Assembly (NCBI GenBank): GCA_023212725.1 | Contig: JALBYF010000013.1 | Location: forward strand, 243,456-307,455 | Direction: 5' to 3' | Origin: Tranzscheliella williamsii | Lineage: Eukaryota; Basidiomycota; Ustilaginomycetes; Ustilaginales; Ustilaginaceae | Length of the DNA: 64,000 nt | Part shown: positions 1-9,551 of the stretch, piece after piece | Position numbering within the stretch: the first letter of the stretch is position 1 | How the letters are laid out: every line of letters starts with the position of its first letter | Position numbers and translations under genes: made by a program | Notes under the pieces: model-generated | Told to the model about the DNA's origin: nothing | What the model saw: only the letters and a program-made list of their open reading frames with translations | The model's database searches: none

Positions 1-2
1 CT

Positions 3-3000
3 CCACTCCCTTCTCAGGCAAGATTTGCACCTCTGCCACAACTCCAGCCATCTCCCTACAACGACCTAACTTCCAGTATCAAGCAGCAGCCCAACGACCT
101 ACGCCGACTAAAAACATCCTCAGCGCATACCTCTACGGGCCTGATGCCTGCCTTCGGCTCCGATACCAACCCTGTCACTTGCGCGTCCACCTCACCAGGT
201 CCGCCTGCATCGCATCCGCCCAGCAAGTATCCTCCACAGACACATACGCAAGGCTACAACTCGGCTGATTCCGCAAGTATCAGCGTACTGGCAGGGGGTC
301 ACGACAACTTTACTTTTAGTACGGGCCATTTGGGCGTTCCAGCTTCCCCAGGCTCGCCACTAAACTCGCAACTGGGTGTGCCCCAGAGCCCCAGCTCCAC
401 ATTATCAGGAGCGTTCTCATCCCGTCCAGGCAGTCGTCCTGCTAGTCGAGGGCTCAAATCAGTGGCTAGTTTCAGCTCGTCCAGTGGTACAGGTCCAGGC
501 TTAGCGAGCGACCTAGCTAGCGGTCGGCCGCGTTCGAGCTCGGGAGGTGGAATGAACGTACGCCCAGTATCCGCCCTGACAAGGACGACGAGCATGCAGA
601 ACGAGCTCGCGTCCCAAGCTTCGCAGTCTCAATCCGGTCTCACCCAGAGCCGCAGCGTGCAAAATTTCGGCCAATTGCAGAGTTCATCGACATCAAGGCC
701 GTTGTCCAGCCCCCACCAGTCCGGTTTAGGAATGGAGCCTTGGAGTCCGCTCCATCAGCAATTGAGCAATTTTCACAGCTACCGTGGCCCCATGTCAGGG
801 CCAGGTTTTCAAACACCTCAAATACAGCAATTTAGCCCCGCTTTAGCCTCTCCAGCGCACTCACAGTATTCCCCGCAAACGCACTTCAGTGGACATGCCC
901 AGGGAGGGCTACCATTCTTTTCCCCGGTCACAGAAGGGGTCAATCATTTTGGGTCGTCTGGTAGCCTTCACTCCGAAGGCTTCGACGTCGCTGGTTACAG
1001 TGAACAAAGGCTGTCGGCTGCTTTGGCGGCCAGTGCGTCTATAAGCGGTGACGCGCACACGCATAACCAGCACGAAGGACATAGCACTCCCACTATTATG
1101 GAGGAGGAGGAAGATGGGGGTGCCGGCTATGGTCAGGGAAGTCAGCCGGTCAGGACCACTCAGTCCAATCGTTCTACGGAAGCGTCTTCTCAGCATCATC
1201 AACAGGAACAGCAACAGGCATTCATACAGCATTCGCAACTAGATCACATCCAGGGAATGCAGTCAAGTGCAGAACTTCCGCCTTTCCGCGGGCAAATGCC
1301 ATATCCGCCCAATATGCGCCCAAGCATGTATCAGCATATCTCCATGAGCGAGATGAACCAGCTCCGTCAAGTCCATGGGATCAGTGCATCCGATCGCAGC
1401 TTGGGCGACTGCTCCTCTTTCATTGAGGATTACATCCGCCAGTACATTTCCATTCCCAGTCGGTTAGGACTCGGCGAGAGAAACGTGCTGATCATGACAA
1501 CAAAAGTAGCTCAGAAAAGCTATGGAGCCGAGAAACGCTTCCTCTGTCCACCGCCGTTGGTGATCCTGATCGGTAGTAGCTGGTGGAATGTATGCCCAGT
1601 ATCGACGCGACCTTCGCCTTTATCTCCCCATGGCTCTGCCGAAATTGGCGAGGTCCCGACGGTTCTCTCACCTCCTCGGGTGACAATCAACATCAGCGGC
1701 GAACAGGGCGTCCAAGATGGCGCCCTGGAGTGGGCATCTAGTAGCGGCAGGCTCATCGATGTTGGCAACCCGTCGTCGGAAATGGCCATATCTGGCAGAT
1801 GTATTGGCAAGCAGTTATATATTTCGGATATCGACGAAAAGCGACGTCACGTCGAAGCTCTCGTCTCCATCAGTGTTCCTGGATCCTCGCCGGCGGATCG
1901 CAGGTTGCTGGGAACTTTCCCGAGTCGGCCGATCAAGGTGATCAGTAAACCAAGCAAGAAAAGACAGTCGTCGCGAAATACAGAGCTGTGCGTCAATCAC
2001 GGCTCTGTCATTTCCCTCTTCCACCGCTTACGTTCGCAGACGGTATCAACTCGCTACTTGTGCGTGTCAGGAGCGCCATCCTGGTTCAAAGGCTCTGACA
2101 ATCAGCCTTTTCTCAATATGAATCCACGCGATTCCAAGGGACACGAGCCTCCATCTTGTTTTGTAGCTAAGATGTCGAGCTGGGATCCATTCATCATCTA
2201 CCTTGTGGACCCCAAGAAACGAGCGGATGCGACGCCTGCTGAACCATTACAACCTCCAGTGAAAGGATATCCTCCGCCTCCGCCAAACGCTCTTCCCACG
2301 ACGGGTCTAACGAGCTCGCAGATGACGATCCACTACAATCAGCCTATTGTGCTGCAGTGCCTCAACACCGCCGTGGTCAGTCCCGTCATGGTTGTCCGAA
2401 AAGTGGACAAGGGCACCACAGTACTGGGCGGGGCATCTGCTGGGTCTGCTGCCTCGATCTCTCGAGAAGCCTTTGGCGATCCGGTCTCGCAGTTGCATAA
2501 GATCGCTCTGGAGGTGCTCGAGGACTCTAACGTTCACATGCACCGACCAGCTGGTGAAGCGGTTGAAACAATCTCGCCGGGCCTCAGCGGCCCGTTCTTG
2601 GCATGCCTGAACGAATCGGTTGGCATGCATCGGCCGAGCGAGCCGAGGAAATGGGTCACCAACAGCGTCTTTAGCGTCCCTTCGACTCCCACGACGCCAG
2701 TCACGCCGATGAACCTTGCGGCAGCCGAGGCAGCAGACATCGCGCAAAGTGGTTATCACACCATGAGCCCCACTTCGATGGCAGCTGCCTATGCCGCTGC
2801 ACAGACGCGGTACTCGATGGCTGGTGCTAAGGGCGCCATGATGTCTCCTGCATCATCATTGACTTCGCATGACATGTCCGGCATGGAGCCACCACCCTCT
2901 TCGGATGGAGGCAAGGTGAAGCGTCCACGTCGCGTCTCCTCCTCTGTGGTTGTGCAACAGAAGGAGCGTGCCGCCGCCGCCGCTGCCAGTAAGAACCGGA

Positions 3001-3617
3001 AGCGTGGTCAATCGCTTTCTGTCGTGGGCATGCAGAACCAGGGACTCTCAGAGATGGAGATTTTGCGGCGGACGGGATCGTACGCTGGATCGGTGACGTC
3101 GGACTCGTCAGCCGCTGGCAGTGTGGCTCCCGGTGCCATGTGGTCTGTCGAGGTGGCAGACTCGGACATATGGACCGTGGTAGGCACCGATATCGCCCGT
3201 CACTCATTTTACGTACCGCCGCAAGTGGTGGGTGGTCTTCAACCGCAAACGCCGGTGACAGACAGCAATATTGGGCATCTCATCACAGTACCTGCCCCGT
3301 CGCAGCCCATTACGCCAATCCCTATCCTGACCAACGTCGTGGCCCCGGGGCGGGACGGAAGGTCACCGATGCCTCCGAACCAGCCCAGCGACCAGGCTCC
3401 AAGCCTCGTCACACTACTGGGTGAGAACTTCCATCCCAACCTCTTCGTTTTCTTCGGAGATTGGAAAAGCACGCATGTCGAGATCCGATCGCGCCAGACC
3501 ATTATATGCGCGCCGCCGCCGGCTCTCGATGCCGGCGTGCCGCGTGGTAGGGTTCCGCTCCTGATCGTCCGGCACGACGGCATCATCTTTCCCACCGACT
3601 TTCACTACCAGTGCTGA
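3..3617 (+). CDS. CSL-family (CBF1/Su(H)/LAG-1) transcription factor, 5' partial
   Basis: Predicted sequence-specific nuclear DNA-binding protein of the fungal CSL family. The first ATG is at 144, but the frame is open without a stop to base 3, so the gene probably begins left of the window; from 144 it gives 1157 residues. Residues 1 to about 415 are Ser/Gln/Pro-rich and disordered. About 440-690 is the Rel-like N-terminal domain, with the DNA-contact segment KVAQKSYGAEKRFLCPPP. The beta-trefoil domain starts near 672 (FVAKMSSWDPFIIYLVDP) and is interrupted by a long low-complexity insert (about 865-1000) before WTVVGTDIARHSFYVPP. A C-terminal TIG/IPT domain runs from about 1030 to the end (FHPNLFVFFGDWKSTHVEI). 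The long N-terminus and trefoil insert fit fungal class F2 (S. pombe Cbf12 side); that class call is inference. No introns are seen. Confidence 0.88.
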   Translation, partial: PLPSQARFAPLPQLQPSPYNDLTSSIKQQPNDLRRLKTSSAHTSTGLMPAFGSDTNPVTCASTSPGPPASHPPSKYPPQTHTQGYNSADSASISVLAGGHDNFTFSTGHLGVPASPGSPLNSQLGVPQSPSSTLSGAFSSRPGSRPASRGLKSVASFSSSSGTGPGLASDLASGRPRSSSGGGMNVRPVSALTRTTSMQNELASQASQSQSGLTQSRSVQNFGQLQSSSTSRPLSSPHQSGLGMEPWSPLHQQLSNFHSYRGPMSGPGFQTPQIQQFSPALASPAHSQYSPQTHFSGHAQGGLPFFSPVTEGVNHFGSSGSLHSEGFDVAGYSEQRLSAALAASASISGDAHTHNQHEGHSTPTIMEEEEDGGAGYGQGSQPVRTTQSNRSTEASSQHHQQEQQQAFIQHSQLDHIQGMQSSAELPPFRGQMPYPPNMRPSMYQHISMSEMNQLRQVHGISASDRSLGDCSSFIEDYIRQYISIPSRLGLGERNVLIMTTKVAQKSYGAEKRFLCPPPLVILIGSSWWNVCPVSTRPSPLSPHGSAEIGEVPTVLSPPRVTINISGEQGVQDGALEWASSSGRLIDVGNPSSEMAISGRCIGKQLYISDIDEKRRHVEALVSISVPGSSPADRRLLGTFPSRPIKVISKPSKKRQSSRNTELCVNHGSVISLFHRLRSQTVSTRYLCVSGAPSWFKGSDNQPFLNMNPRDSKGHEPPSCFVAKMSSWDPFIIYLVDPKKRADATPAEPLQPPVKGYPPPPPNALPTTGLTSSQMTIHYNQPIVLQCLNTAVVSPVMVVRKVDKGTTVLGGASAGSAASISREAFGDPVSQLHKIALEVLEDSNVHMHRPAGEAVETISPGLSGPFLACLNESVGMHRPSEPRKWVTNSVFSVPSTPTTPVTPMNLAAAEAADIAQSGYHTMSPTSMAAAYAAAQTRYSMAGAKGAMMSPASSLTSHDMSGMEPPPSSDGGKVKRPRRVSSSVVVQQKERAAAAAASKNRKRGQSLSVVGMQNQGLSEMEILRRTGSYAGSVTSDSSAAGSVAPGAMWSVEVADSDIWTVVGTDIARHSFYVPPQVVGGLQPQTPVTDSNIGHLITVPAPSQPITPIPILTNVVAPGRDGRSPMPPNQPSDQAPSLVTLLGENFHPNLFVFFGDWKSTHVEIRSRQTIICAPPPALDAGVPRGRVPLLIVRHDGIIFPTDFHYQC

Positions 3618-4183
3618 AGCCGCCGGCATCCACTCGCGCCTTCCTTCGCAGCAGACAGCTGTGCTACTTTCATTTTGTCTGGCAATCGACCAGTCCATCA
3701 GCCATTACCGGCTGCTCCATCTCGATACCAGTTTTCGCCATCGGGCTCCCATCCCTGGCGCCAAGGGAGCGTCCGCCGCTGCCTCTGCTGCTGGAGCGCA
3801 ATTGGATGCCTTTTTCTCGCTCGCACCAGGGTTAGGAGTGTTCATTGTGTCAGGACATTTGTATTTCGAGCTCTCTCATTCCTTGTACTCTTTTGCAATC
3901 CAGGTCAACCGTCACGATGTCATTTGACAGCTAGGTATCTAGCGGGCGAGCGAGCGAGCGATTCTGGTGGCCCAAGAATTCATGTACTGTATAGTGGTGT
4001 GACACCGACTCGGCCGACTGAGAGATGCGAATAAGAAGATTCAGCAGTGTGAGTGACGAGCTGCACGGACGCGGATGATAATAATAATAATGTCAGATCA
4101 TGCTGGGACGACAGCGGCTTGGGTTGTGACCATCATTGTGACCATCACTGCCGTTCAACAAACTATCGCAGGAGGCAGTCAAG
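3618..4183. other. Intergenic 3'/5' region with two microsatellites
   Basis: No gene was found between the CSL gene and the hydrolase. It holds a GCGA repeat near 3945-3961 and an ATA/TAA repeat near 4074-4092, about 95 bases before the hydrolase ATG. Short open frames here show no recognisable protein. Confidence 0.5.
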
Positions 4184-6167
4184 ATGGCAGCAGCCGGGGC
4201 AACGAGGAAGCTCAAGGTTCTCATGGCACATGGCTACACAAGCAACAGCTTCATTTTCTCGAAGCGTGCCGGGGCGATCCGCAAGGCGTGCCGAGGTAAG
4301 TTGTCCGATCGCCGCAGCGCTGCACTTTGCCGTACTGACGCCTGATACGCCGCTGTTGAACGTGACAGATGTTGCCGACTTTACCTTTGTCAACGGCCCG
4401 CTGCTCGTCCAGCCGATTACTTCTGCCGGCGATCTCGATGGGCCCGACGCCGAAGATGGTAAGGTGGTTGACGAGTCGACGCCCCTCGAGGAGCAGCCGC
4501 GTGCATGGTGGAGAGCCGACAACGACGGCAATTACCTCGACTGGGACACGACAATAGCCTACCTCAACGGCGTGCTCGAGCGCGATGGCCCCTTCGATGC
4601 CGTCTGGGGCTTCTCTCAGGGCGGCTGTCTCGCCGGCCTCCTTGCCGCCGGGTTCGAGCATCCGCAGCACATGCCCGGCCTGAAGCTGCCCGCCGGCCAG
4701 GGTCCCCTCCGCTTCGCCATCGCCGTGTCGGGCTTCAAGAGCCGCGATCCATCCCACCAAAAGCTCTTCTCTGCGCCGATCACAACCCCCGTCCTGCACG
4801 TCCTCGGTCGCGCCGACCAGATCGTCGACCTCGAGCTCTCCCAAACACTCGTCGACGCCTGCAAGAACGCGCGCGTAGAGCAGCACGACGGCGGACACTC
4901 CTTGCCTTCCCAGTGAGTTCCCACACCGCCAGATGCCCCCGCTGCCGCCTCGGCGATTTATTGACGCACCGCTCTCTGCCCGCGCGCTCCAGAGCGGCTT
5001 GGAGGCATTTCTTCCGCGACTTCCTCGCCACTTTTGTCTCGGAGCCGTACGTGCCCAACGACATGTGGAAGACGATCCCCGGGCCCTCGGACCGGCCGCG
5101 AGGCGACACACCTGCCGGCTCGGGCACGGCCACGCCCAACCCGGAAACTGCGGGCACAGGCAGCACAGGCACCGACGCGGCCGCGACCGCGCCCCCCGCC
5201 ACGGCGGCGCCCACGTCAGGTGAGAAAGACATCGACCCGTCCAACCCGTCGCGCCTAGTACCTAAAAAGAAAGCGAACCAACCCTTTTTGGCGCATCAGA
5301 GATGGAAGGACGAGCAGGAGCTTCGGAGGCGCAAGGCAAAACTCGACTCTAGCGCGGGCACTCTGGACGCCGGAGCAGAGCGAGACGAGCAGCCCACCGA
5401 CCTTTCCGGGTTCTTGGGGTGGTTGATCAGACTGTTCCGGTACGCCATGATGGCCATCGCGCTCGTCATGGCGTCGGGACATTTTGTCGCTGGCGACGCG
5501 CTCTGGGGCTACAGGGGAAAGTACCTCAAGCTGAGGACTTACATGCCCGTGGGTACGGAAGATAAGCGCACCGATCCAAACCAACGCATGCTGACGCCGT
5601 GTTCGCCTTCCACTCCTGCCCGCAGTACCGTGAGAGGCTCTTTTCGCTGCCCGAACTCGCCCTCTACAACGGCAGAGACCCCAACAAGCCTCTCTACGTA
5701 AGTCGACTTTGTCTGCGATGGAAGCGGCCAAGCATCCGACTGACGGCCGTGTTTGCGCTTGGCTGTTTCGATGTGCTTCGGTGCGGTTGCGAGAGCAGCT
5801 TGCGATTCTGGGCGACGTATACGATGTCTCGGCCGGGCGGAGGATCTACGGGCCCGGCGGAGGATATTCCTTCTTCAGCGGGCGGGACGCAAGCCGGGCG
5901 TACGTGACCGGCTGCTTCAAGACACACCTCACCTACGACATCCGCGACTTTGACGACAAGCAGATGAACGTAAGTGCCTCGTACTCACACTGTCGCCTGG
6001 CCGCAAGCTCGTCTCGGCTGACCGCGTCCCTGAACCGTCTGTTCTGCGCGCAACAGGATCTCGTTACCTGGAAGTCGTTCTACGACCGCCACAACGACTA
6101 CTTCAAGGTCGGCCGCGTCGTCCTCCCCCCCATCGACCCCAGCATCCCTGTACCCGAACCGTGTTAA
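4184..6167 (+). CDS. FSH1-family serine hydrolase continuing in frame into a MAPR/cytochrome b5 domain
   Basis: Six exons give one 521-residue frame: 4184-4295, 4369-4912, 4993-5548, 5626-5697, 5799-5969, 6057-6167. All introns are GT..AG and phases match throughout. Residues 1 to about 245 are an alpha/beta hydrolase of the FSH1 (DUF341) family: LMAHGYTSN near the N-terminus, nucleophile S120 in GFSQGG, an acid in GRADQIVD, and H214 in DGGHS. A Gly/Thr/Pro/Ala linker follows, then a charged stretch, one membrane helix (RLFRYAMMAIALVMASGHFV) and a MAPR-type cytochrome b5 domain with YGPGGGY and GRDASRA. The start was chosen because it leads directly into the hydrolase fold. Alternative model: two genes, with the hydrolase stopping at 4916 if intron 4913-4992 is retained, and the MAPR gene starting at ATG 5063. 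Stopping at 4916 would remove the usual C-terminal helix after the catalytic His, here AWRHFFRDFLATFV. Confidence 0.7.
5063..6167 (+). other. MAPR (Dap1/PGRMC-like) heme-binding module, possible separate gene
   Basis: If translated on its own from ATG 5063 this part gives 279 residues (exons 5063-5548, 5626-5697, 5799-5969, 6057-6167). The segment DPSNPSRLVPKKKANQPFLA, one membrane helix and the C-terminal b5-like fold resemble free-standing basidiomycete MAPR proteins. MAPR proteins bind heme through a Tyr in the segment equivalent to IYGPGGGY and support ER cytochrome P450s. That function is known for the family and only inferred here. It shares its frame with the upstream hydrolase, so it is listed as a module rather than as a second CDS. 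Confidence 0.65.
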
Positions 6168-6467
6168 CCTTCCCGCTCGAACCGCACCGCTTCTAGACAC
6201 GCGTGTGGCCTCGCAGTTGCGGGACAACGCTGTTCTGTTGGTCTGCATGGGTCCGGTTCAGCCAGACACGCAACGCGGGCTTGCAAAAACGCCCAACGAC
6301 TGTTTCCAGACCGCTTAGCGTGGGGAAAGCGTCGCTCCCGCGAGTGTGGATCCAGGCGGTGTCTCTGCCATCGCTGTTCCTGCGGTTTACAGCTGTGTTA
6401 GTGTACGAGTGCAACAAAGGCGACAGAGTACAAATACACTGATTCGACAGGGGTGTGGCTGCGGCGG

Positions 6468-8693
6468 TCAGCGGTGGGGGATGGGCTGGTCGGGGGCATC
6501 GCGCAAGGCAGAACCGACGGTCTGTGCGGCGGAGGTGGTGGAGACCTCGAAGAGGATGGCGAAGACGAGCAGGTGGAGGAGGATGGCGTAGACCATGAAG
6601 AAGAGGCGCATGCGGCGGTGGTGGAGGACGAGGCGGGTGAGCATGTGCAGGGCGCGCTCGAGCGGGTTCAGCTGCGAGAGCGCCCGCGTCTGCTCGCGCC
6701 CGCGGAACGCCTCGAAGGGATTCATCGACTCCTCGTACCTGGCGCGGTACTTGTCTTCGCCCGCCTGCGGCGGCGGATACGCTCCCGCCGCGTCCCGCCG
6801 TGCCACTCCCGCTCCCACCCCGTCGTCACCAATCCGCACCACAGCATCACCACCACCCCCCGCCCGTCGCCCCCCACCAGGCCCATAGCTCTGCAGATAC
6901 CGCATCTTCTCGTACAGACCCAGATTGTCCGCCTGCAACGTCTTCACCTCGGTCCGCAGCTCGCTGATCGTCTCAAACTGCTTGCGTAGCTCTTCTTCCA
7001 GCTCGGCATTGCGGCTCCGGAATCGGTCCCGCTGAGAGGTGATGATGGGCAGGATGGAACTGTCTCCGCCACCGGCTGTCGGGGCAGAGGTCGATGTGGA
7101 CGCTCGCGGTGTGGAGAGCGCAGGGGACAGCTTGGCCGCCTCGATCTCAAGATCCTTCTTGGAGGCAGCGCTGGCTTTCGGCCTTGCCGGGCGGATGGCC
7201 TCCTCCTCCAGCAGATCCATCTCCTTCAGAGCGTCCTCTGCGCTCATCGAGGCCGCGCCTTTAGCAGCGCTGCCTTTGCCTCCCACCGAGACAAGGTCGT
7301 TCTCTAACCTGTCGTTCAGCGACCGGAGGCGCGCAATGTCCTTCCTCAACTTGGCGAGTTCGCTATCCGCGCTTTTCGAGCTGGTAGCCAATTCTTCGTT
7401 GGCCACACGGAGCGTCGCCAGCTGATCTTCTAGGCGCTTGTTTTTCTCGAGCAGGAGTGCCTCGAGTGGCTTTGCCTCGGCAGGATCGTGCGAGCCGTTG
7501 GCATTGAGTGTGTCCATGTCGGCATCTTCGTCAGCAGAGAAGTGGACCATCTTGACGATCTCGAGCTCTCGCTTGATTTCATCATAGTCGCTGCGTTGTT
7601 GGAGCTTCGAACGCAGTGTTTCCACCTCGGCTTCTCGCTCCTTCTGCAGCTTGGCCTTGTCGATTTGAAGGTTCTGCGCCGATCTTTCGGCGTTCTGCAG
7701 AGCTTGGCGCTCTTTATCGACGAGGGACTGCAGCTGCAGGATTTTTCGGTCCTTTTCTGAGGCTTCGGTCTCGAGTTGCTCGAGCTTTTCGCTCTCCTGG
7801 CGACCACTCTTGACACTTTCCATCTCGGCGCGGAGCTGCTCATTGCGCCGCTCGACGCTCTCGATGCGTGTTTGTGCGCGCTCAAGATCGCGAGAGAGGA
7901 GCTCCATTTCAGCGAGTTTGCCCTTGACTTCGCGCTCGTCATCCTGGTGTCCCTTCTCCAGCAGCTGGGCGGTGGTGGTCTCATCCCTGGATTTGAGGTC
8001 TCTCAGCTGCTCCTGCGCCATGTTGAGCGATTTGGTCAGGTCCTTCTCGCGCTCGTTGAGGTTGCGCAGTCGTTCGTCCCATTTGGCGGAGAGCTCCTTC
8101 TCTAGCGCCGCCTCGCGCTCCCGTATCTTGGTCTCGAAGCTCTCCTCGAGATGGTGTATACGGTTTTGCAGTTGCTGCTTGTCCGAAACATCGGCCTCTC
8201 GTTGACTTGCCGTCTGCTGGAGCGCCGCTACCTGGTCGGCCAAGGAAGAATTCTGCTGCTTGATAGTGTCGAGATCGTTGAGTGCGGCTGCCTGCTCCAG
8301 AACAACCTCTAGAAACGGGTACGGATCTGGCGCCGTGCTGAGGGCAGAGTGAACGTTGAGGAAGGCATTTTCTGCCGCCTTTGATCTTTTTGTGAGCGTG
8401 TCGATCTCGGCCTGGTAAGACTTGAGCAACGGCTTGAAGCTCTCCAGCTTGTTCTCATCAGGCTGCTTCTTGAACTCTCGTGTCTGGTCGGCGAGCTTCT
8501 TCCGGTTGGCCACCGCTACTCGCTGAGCTTCCAAGACACCGGGGGCGATCTCGATGAGCTGCCGCTGCAGATCAGACAGGTTGATCTCTTTCCATATTGA
8601 GAGGGCCCCGGAGAAGTCGCTGGCTGGCCGATTCAGAGGGCTGCGATGTGAACCGACGCTGGCGTCGTAAGGCATCGCGGACGCCGCCGCCAT
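6468..8693 (-). CDS. COY1: Golgi CASP/Coy1-type golgin
   Basis: A 741-residue intronless protein. Almost all of residues 30 to about 600 is heptad-rich coiled coil (long Glu/Lys/Leu/Gln runs). The C-terminal 140 residues carry the CASP signature: LRTEVKTLQADNLGLYEKMR, then KYRARYEESMNPFEAFRGRE, then LNPLERALHMLTRLVL and one membrane helix (MRLFFMVYAILLHLLVFAIL) close to the C-terminus. CASP/Coy1 proteins are tail-anchored Golgi tethers for intra-Golgi retrograde vesicles. The ATG at 8693 is the first in frame, and length and order match fungal Coy1. It is convergent with the MAPR gene and shares its upstream region with CPA1. Confidence 0.9.
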   Translation of the reverse strand: MAAASAMPYDASVGSHRSPLNRPASDFSGALSIWKEINLSDLQRQLIEIAPGVLEAQRVAVANRKKLADQTREFKKQPDENKLESFKPLLKSYQAEIDTLTKRSKAAENAFLNVHSALSTAPDPYPFLEVVLEQAAALNDLDTIKQQNSSLADQVAALQQTASQREADVSDKQQLQNRIHHLEESFETKIREREAALEKELSAKWDERLRNLNEREKDLTKSLNMAQEQLRDLKSRDETTTAQLLEKGHQDDEREVKGKLAEMELLSRDLERAQTRIESVERRNEQLRAEMESVKSGRQESEKLEQLETEASEKDRKILQLQSLVDKERQALQNAERSAQNLQIDKAKLQKEREAEVETLRSKLQQRSDYDEIKRELEIVKMVHFSADEDADMDTLNANGSHDPAEAKPLEALLLEKNKRLEDQLATLRVANEELATSSKSADSELAKLRKDIARLRSLNDRLENDLVSVGGKGSAAKGAASMSAEDALKEMDLLEEEAIRPARPKASAASKKDLEIEAAKLSPALSTPRASTSTSAPTAGGGDSSILPIITSQRDRFRSRNAELEEELRKQFETISELRTEVKTLQADNLGLYEKMRYLQSYGPGGGRRAGGGGDAVVRIGDDGVGAGVARRDAAGAYPPPQAGEDKYRARYEESMNPFEAFRGREQTRALSQLNPLERALHMLTRLVLHHRRMRLFFMVYAILLHLLVFAILFEVSTTSAAQTVGSALRDAPDQPIPHR

Positions 8694-9418
8694 ACTTATT
8701 TTATGAAACGGTGGACCAGTGGGTCTGAGCCTGCTTCAACTCGGGAGTCGTCACCAAAGCCAGGAAGGGCTGCGGCAACGAGAGGAAGAGTGCTCTCTTG
8801 GATATGGCCTGGCTCAGCTCTTCTGATGGTATGGAGGGAATGAGCGCACGGATCTCATGCTCAGCCACCGGAACGGGCAACGGTGAAGGTCCACACGTCG
8901 TTATAGTGATTGCGCGATGTTAGAGTGGCAATGCGTATGATCGGGGGCTGTGGATCGGGCGAGTGCACCCAAGCGAAACGCAAATCTGGCGGATGAATGA
9001 GCGTCGGAAAGTTGAATTTGTGAATTCTGATTCGACGAAGACGGCATCTATCAAGGCCGGTAAGAAATGAGTTGGCAACGGAAGAAGAAAGAGAAAACGA
9101 CGGTATTTGTGCAAAGCCAGGCCTTCAATTCCACGACCATGATTATTAATCTGACTAAGGGGTGATTACTATGGAGAGTGGCCAATTCTGTGATTCCGTG
9201 GTTGACTCGACTGGAACTGCCCTTATCAGTGCTACTTGCCGCCTTTTTCCTTCCTTCGTATCTATCTGCTCACCACCTTGCCTACTTTCCTTCCATATTC
9301 ACTCGAGATAGCAAGCAAGTACCTCCCCCACCTCCGAGACGTAGAGCAACCAAGCCGTAGGCTTTCTCTTCTACCTCCACCCCAGCCAGACCGCCCGACA
9401 CACGGGGCTCCATAGCGC
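8694..9418. other. Divergent promoter region of COY1 and CPA1
   Basis: This is a 725-base spacer between two divergently transcribed genes. No coding sequence is recognised. It contains a Gcn4/Cpc1-like core at 9203 and a pyrimidine-rich stretch around 9230-9390 that is probably the CPA1 leader region. Confidence 0.5.
9203..9208 (+). promoter_or_regulatory. Possible Gcn4/Cpc1 site
   Basis: TGACTC matches six of seven bases of the general amino-acid-control element TGACTCA. It lies about 215 bases before the attenuator uORF, a sensible place for control of an arginine gene. A six-base match can occur by chance. Confidence 0.3.
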
Positions 9419-9487
9419 ATGTTCGTTCAGCAGACCCGCGACGACTACATCAGTGATTCTGTCTACAAGTCTTCTCATAACGCTTGA
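9419..9487 (+). promoter_or_regulatory. uORF encoding an arginine attenuator peptide (AAP)
   Basis: A 22-codon upstream ORF in the CPA1 leader encodes MFVQQTRDDYISDSVYKSSH followed by NA and TGA (9485-9487). The core DYISD is the hallmark of the attenuator peptide of fungal CPA1/arg-2 leaders, where the nascent peptide stalls ribosomes in the exit tunnel when arginine is high. A Tyr stands where the well-studied peptides have Trp. The uORF start context is poor (C at -3, T at +4) and the CPA1 start context is better (A at -3), which fits leaky scanning. The stop lies 64 bases before the CPA1 ATG. Confidence 0.82.
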
Positions 9488-9551
9488 GAAATTGTCAGCA
9501 TCACCTTGCCATTTCAAATCAACCTCTCATCCTCCGCTCAAGTCGACTATC

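Noticed and set aside
9453..9551. Longer CPA1 N-terminus from ATG 9453
   Set aside because: It would begin inside the attenuator uORF and put 33 residues before a good mitochondrial presequence. The uORF and the better start context favour 9552.
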